From Flaviaestuariibacter sp. (GTDB lineage Bacteria; Bacteroidota; Bacteroidia; Chitinophagales; Chitinophagaceae), in assembly GCA_025963645.1 (NCBI GenBank), contig JAOQAI010000016.1, positions 124,001 through 188,000 of the forward strand: 64,000 nucleotides of DNA, in the 5' to 3' direction. The notes beneath the pieces are model-generated. The model saw only the letters and a program-made list of their open reading frames with translations. It did not search any database and had not been told where the DNA came from. The position numbers were made by a program, and so were the translations under genes. This document shows positions 62,556 to 64,000 of the stretch, one piece after another (the stretch's first letter is position 1; the number at the start of each line of letters is the position of its first letter).

Positions 62556-64000
62556 ATGAAGATCCTGGAACTAAAAACATTGCGCGGACCTAACTATTGG
62601 AGTGTACGCCGCTCCAAACTGATACAAATGAAGCTCGACCTTGAGGAGTTGGAGCAAAAGCCTACCAGTAGAATTCCTGGCTTCCGGGAACGGTTGGAAG
62701 CCCTTATGCCTACCCTTATTGCACACCGTTGCAGCGAAGGTGTCCGTGGCGGTTTTTTTAACCGTGTAGAAGAGGGCACCTGGATGGGACATGTCATCGA
62801 GCACATGGCACTGGAAATTCAAACGCTGGCAGGCATGGAAACCGGTTTCGGACGTACCCGCAATGCAGGTGAAGGCGATGGTATTTATTATGTGGTTTTT
62901 AGCTACCTAGAAGCAGAGGCAGGCAGGTATGCAGCGGAAGCCTGTGTTCGCATCGCACAGGCACTGATTGATAATGTTGACTATGACCTTGAAACAGATA
63001 TCCAGAAGCTTCGGGAAATCCGCGAAGAGACACGGCTTGGCCCATCAACGGGCAGTATTGTAGATGAAGCTGCCAAACGTGATATTCCCTTTATCCGCCT
63101 CAACCGCCATTCGCTGGTGCAGTTGGGCTACGGGGTGCATCAAAAACGCATACAAGCTACTGTTGCCAGCACTACTTCTAACATTGCCGTGGAATTGGCC
63201 GGCGATAAAGAAGAGACAAAAAATATTTTGGGTAATGCCGAAGTGCCGGTACCAAAGGGCGTTATCATTCGCTCAGAAGAAGATCTTCAGGATGCGGTGG
63301 ATAAGGTGGGCTATCCCTTAGTGCTCAAGCCTGTGGATGGCAATCATGGAAAAGGCGCCACCACAGATATTCAAAGCTATGAAGTAGCGGTAAAGGCTTT
63401 TGCCGACGCACAGAAATATTCCCGCAGTGTCATCGTTGAAAAGTTCATTACGGGCTTTGACTTCCGGGTGCTGGTTATCAATTACAAATTCGTTTGCGCA
63501 GCCTTGCGTACACCTGCTTCGGTTGTGGGAGATGGCAAACGTACGATACAGCAATTGATAGATGAAGTGAACAAAGACCCACGCCGGGGATACGGGCACG
63601 AAAAGGTGCTGACACAGATCAAAGTGGATGGCTTTACCCATAAAATGTTGAACGATAAAGGGTATACGCTGGATACAGTACCCCCGGTTGATGAATTGGT
63701 ACTGCTAAAGCCAACCGCAAACCTTAGCACGGGCGGTACCGCAACGGATGTTACCGAGGAAGTGCATCCGGCCAATGTATTCATCGCAGAGCGCATTGCC
63801 CGCATTATTGGATTGGACATTTGCGGTATTGATATTATGGCACCGGACCTCCGCTCTCCTATTACCGAAAACGGCGGCGCTGTGCTGGAAGTAAATGCGG
63901 CGCCAGGATTCCGGATGCATATCGAACCTACGGTTGGGCTTCCGCGTAATGTAGCCGAGCCGGTTGTTGACATGCTTTTTCCAAAGGGCACAGATGGCCG
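62556..64000 (+). CDS. cphA: Cyanophycin synthetase, truncated by the window edge
   Basis: 481 codons are visible and the frame stays open at the end. The ATG at 62556 gives M-K-I-L-E-L-K-T-L-R-G-P-N-Y-W-S, the CphA N-terminus. The N domain (about 1-160) is followed by an ATP-grasp domain: V-P-V-P-K-G near 229, the lysine in L-V-L-K-P-V-D-G-N-H-G-K-G near 250-262, and L-E-V-N-A-A-P-G-F-R-M-H near 447-458. The C-terminal Mur-ligase-like domain must lie beyond the window. The enzyme makes multi-L-arginyl-poly-L-aspartate in the cytoplasm using ATP, without a ribosome. Confidence 0.95.
   Translation, partial: MKILELKTLRGPNYWSVRRSKLIQMKLDLEELEQKPTSRIPGFRERLEALMPTLIAHRCSEGVRGGFFNRVEEGTWMGHVIEHMALEIQTLAGMETGFGRTRNAGEGDGIYYVVFSYLEAEAGRYAAEACVRIAQALIDNVDYDLETDIQKLREIREETRLGPSTGSIVDEAAKRDIPFIRLNRHSLVQLGYGVHQKRIQATVASTTSNIAVELAGDKEETKNILGNAEVPVPKGVIIRSEEDLQDAVDKVGYPLVLKPVDGNHGKGATTDIQSYEVAVKAFADAQKYSRSVIVEKFITGFDFRVLVINYKFVCAALRTPASVVGDGKRTIQQLIDEVNKDPRRGYGHEKVLTQIKVDGFTHKMLNDKGYTLDTVPPVDELVLLKPTANLSTGGTATDVTEEVHPANVFIAERIARIIGLDICGIDIMAPDLRSPITENGGAVLEVNAAPGFRMHIEPTVGLPRNVAEPVVDMLFPKGTDG

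Noticed and set aside
62402-62593. 63-codon frame upstream of and into cphA
   Set aside because: It overlaps the cphA start in another frame and lacks composition or motif support.

Overview
The window comes from a member of the phylum Bacteroidota, most likely family Chitinophagaceae; the family is my inference. Type IX secretion (T9SS) components (PorW/SprE-like, PorU2-like, PorV/PorQ-like), DUF5916 and DUF4476 proteins, an alpha-2-macroglobulin carrying a TonB-plug-like segment, TAnnTTTG promoter boxes and few Shine-Dalgarno sequences all fit this group. Most of the window is ordinary chromosome. Three stretches look accessory: about 8.4-9.0 kb, 16.4-20.1 kb and 46.2-49.9 kb.

Layout. 0-2.7 kb: an acetyltransferase, then a leftward operon (TM/coiled-coil protein, bactofilin, AtpZ, AtpI-like, SprT-like) with no ATP synthase genes behind it. 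2.8-9 kb: porW/sprE-like gene, penicillin-binding protein 1A and a small secreted protein. 9-13.9 kb: two leftward secreted amidohydrolase genes with a four-helix-bundle (S23-type) gene between them, bounded by inverted repeats. 13.9-16.4 kb: deoC, SPOR-domain protein, M20 amidohydrolase. 16.4-20.1 kb: AT-rich leftward genes that include an O-antigen ligase-like protein with a short N-terminus and a lipoprotein gene cut by an in-frame amber stop. 20.1-21.8 kb: an ABC exporter whose ATPase gene is frameshifted inside Walker A. 22-27.7 kb: malic enzyme, a MlaE/MlaF-type transporter, sucD. 27.7-40.6 kb: DUF4476 protein, a 2.1-kresidue alpha-2-macroglobulin, an FAD oxidoreductase, a DUF5916 protein and an LtaS/MdoB-type transferase. 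40.7-45.5 kb: the translation block nusG, secE, tRNA-Trp, tuf, tRNA-Thr/Gly/Tyr/Thr, hpf, xerC-type recombinase and rpsU, all leftward. 45.6-51.8 kb: ribE, then an AT-rich group (Gfo/Idh/MocA oxidoreductase, radical SAM protein, multi-pass membrane protein), then hscA. 51.8-58 kb: a PorU2-like sortase and a PorV/PorQ-like protein. 58.2-64 kb: tyrS and a cyanophycin locus (cphB, class V aminotransferase, cphA running off the window).

The most unusual signal is a set of intergenic dyad elements. In each, a short word of about 8-12 bases recurs in one arm and its complement in the other, and the word differs from site to site. They sit at 0.6, 5.8, 10.4/10.8, 21.9-22.0, 41.5, in most tRNA spacers of 43.3-43.7, and on a larger scale at 60.6-60.9 kb. 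One pair encloses the four-helix-bundle gene, and the same word family recurs 31 kb away with no gene inside, which looks like a filled and an empty copy of one element.
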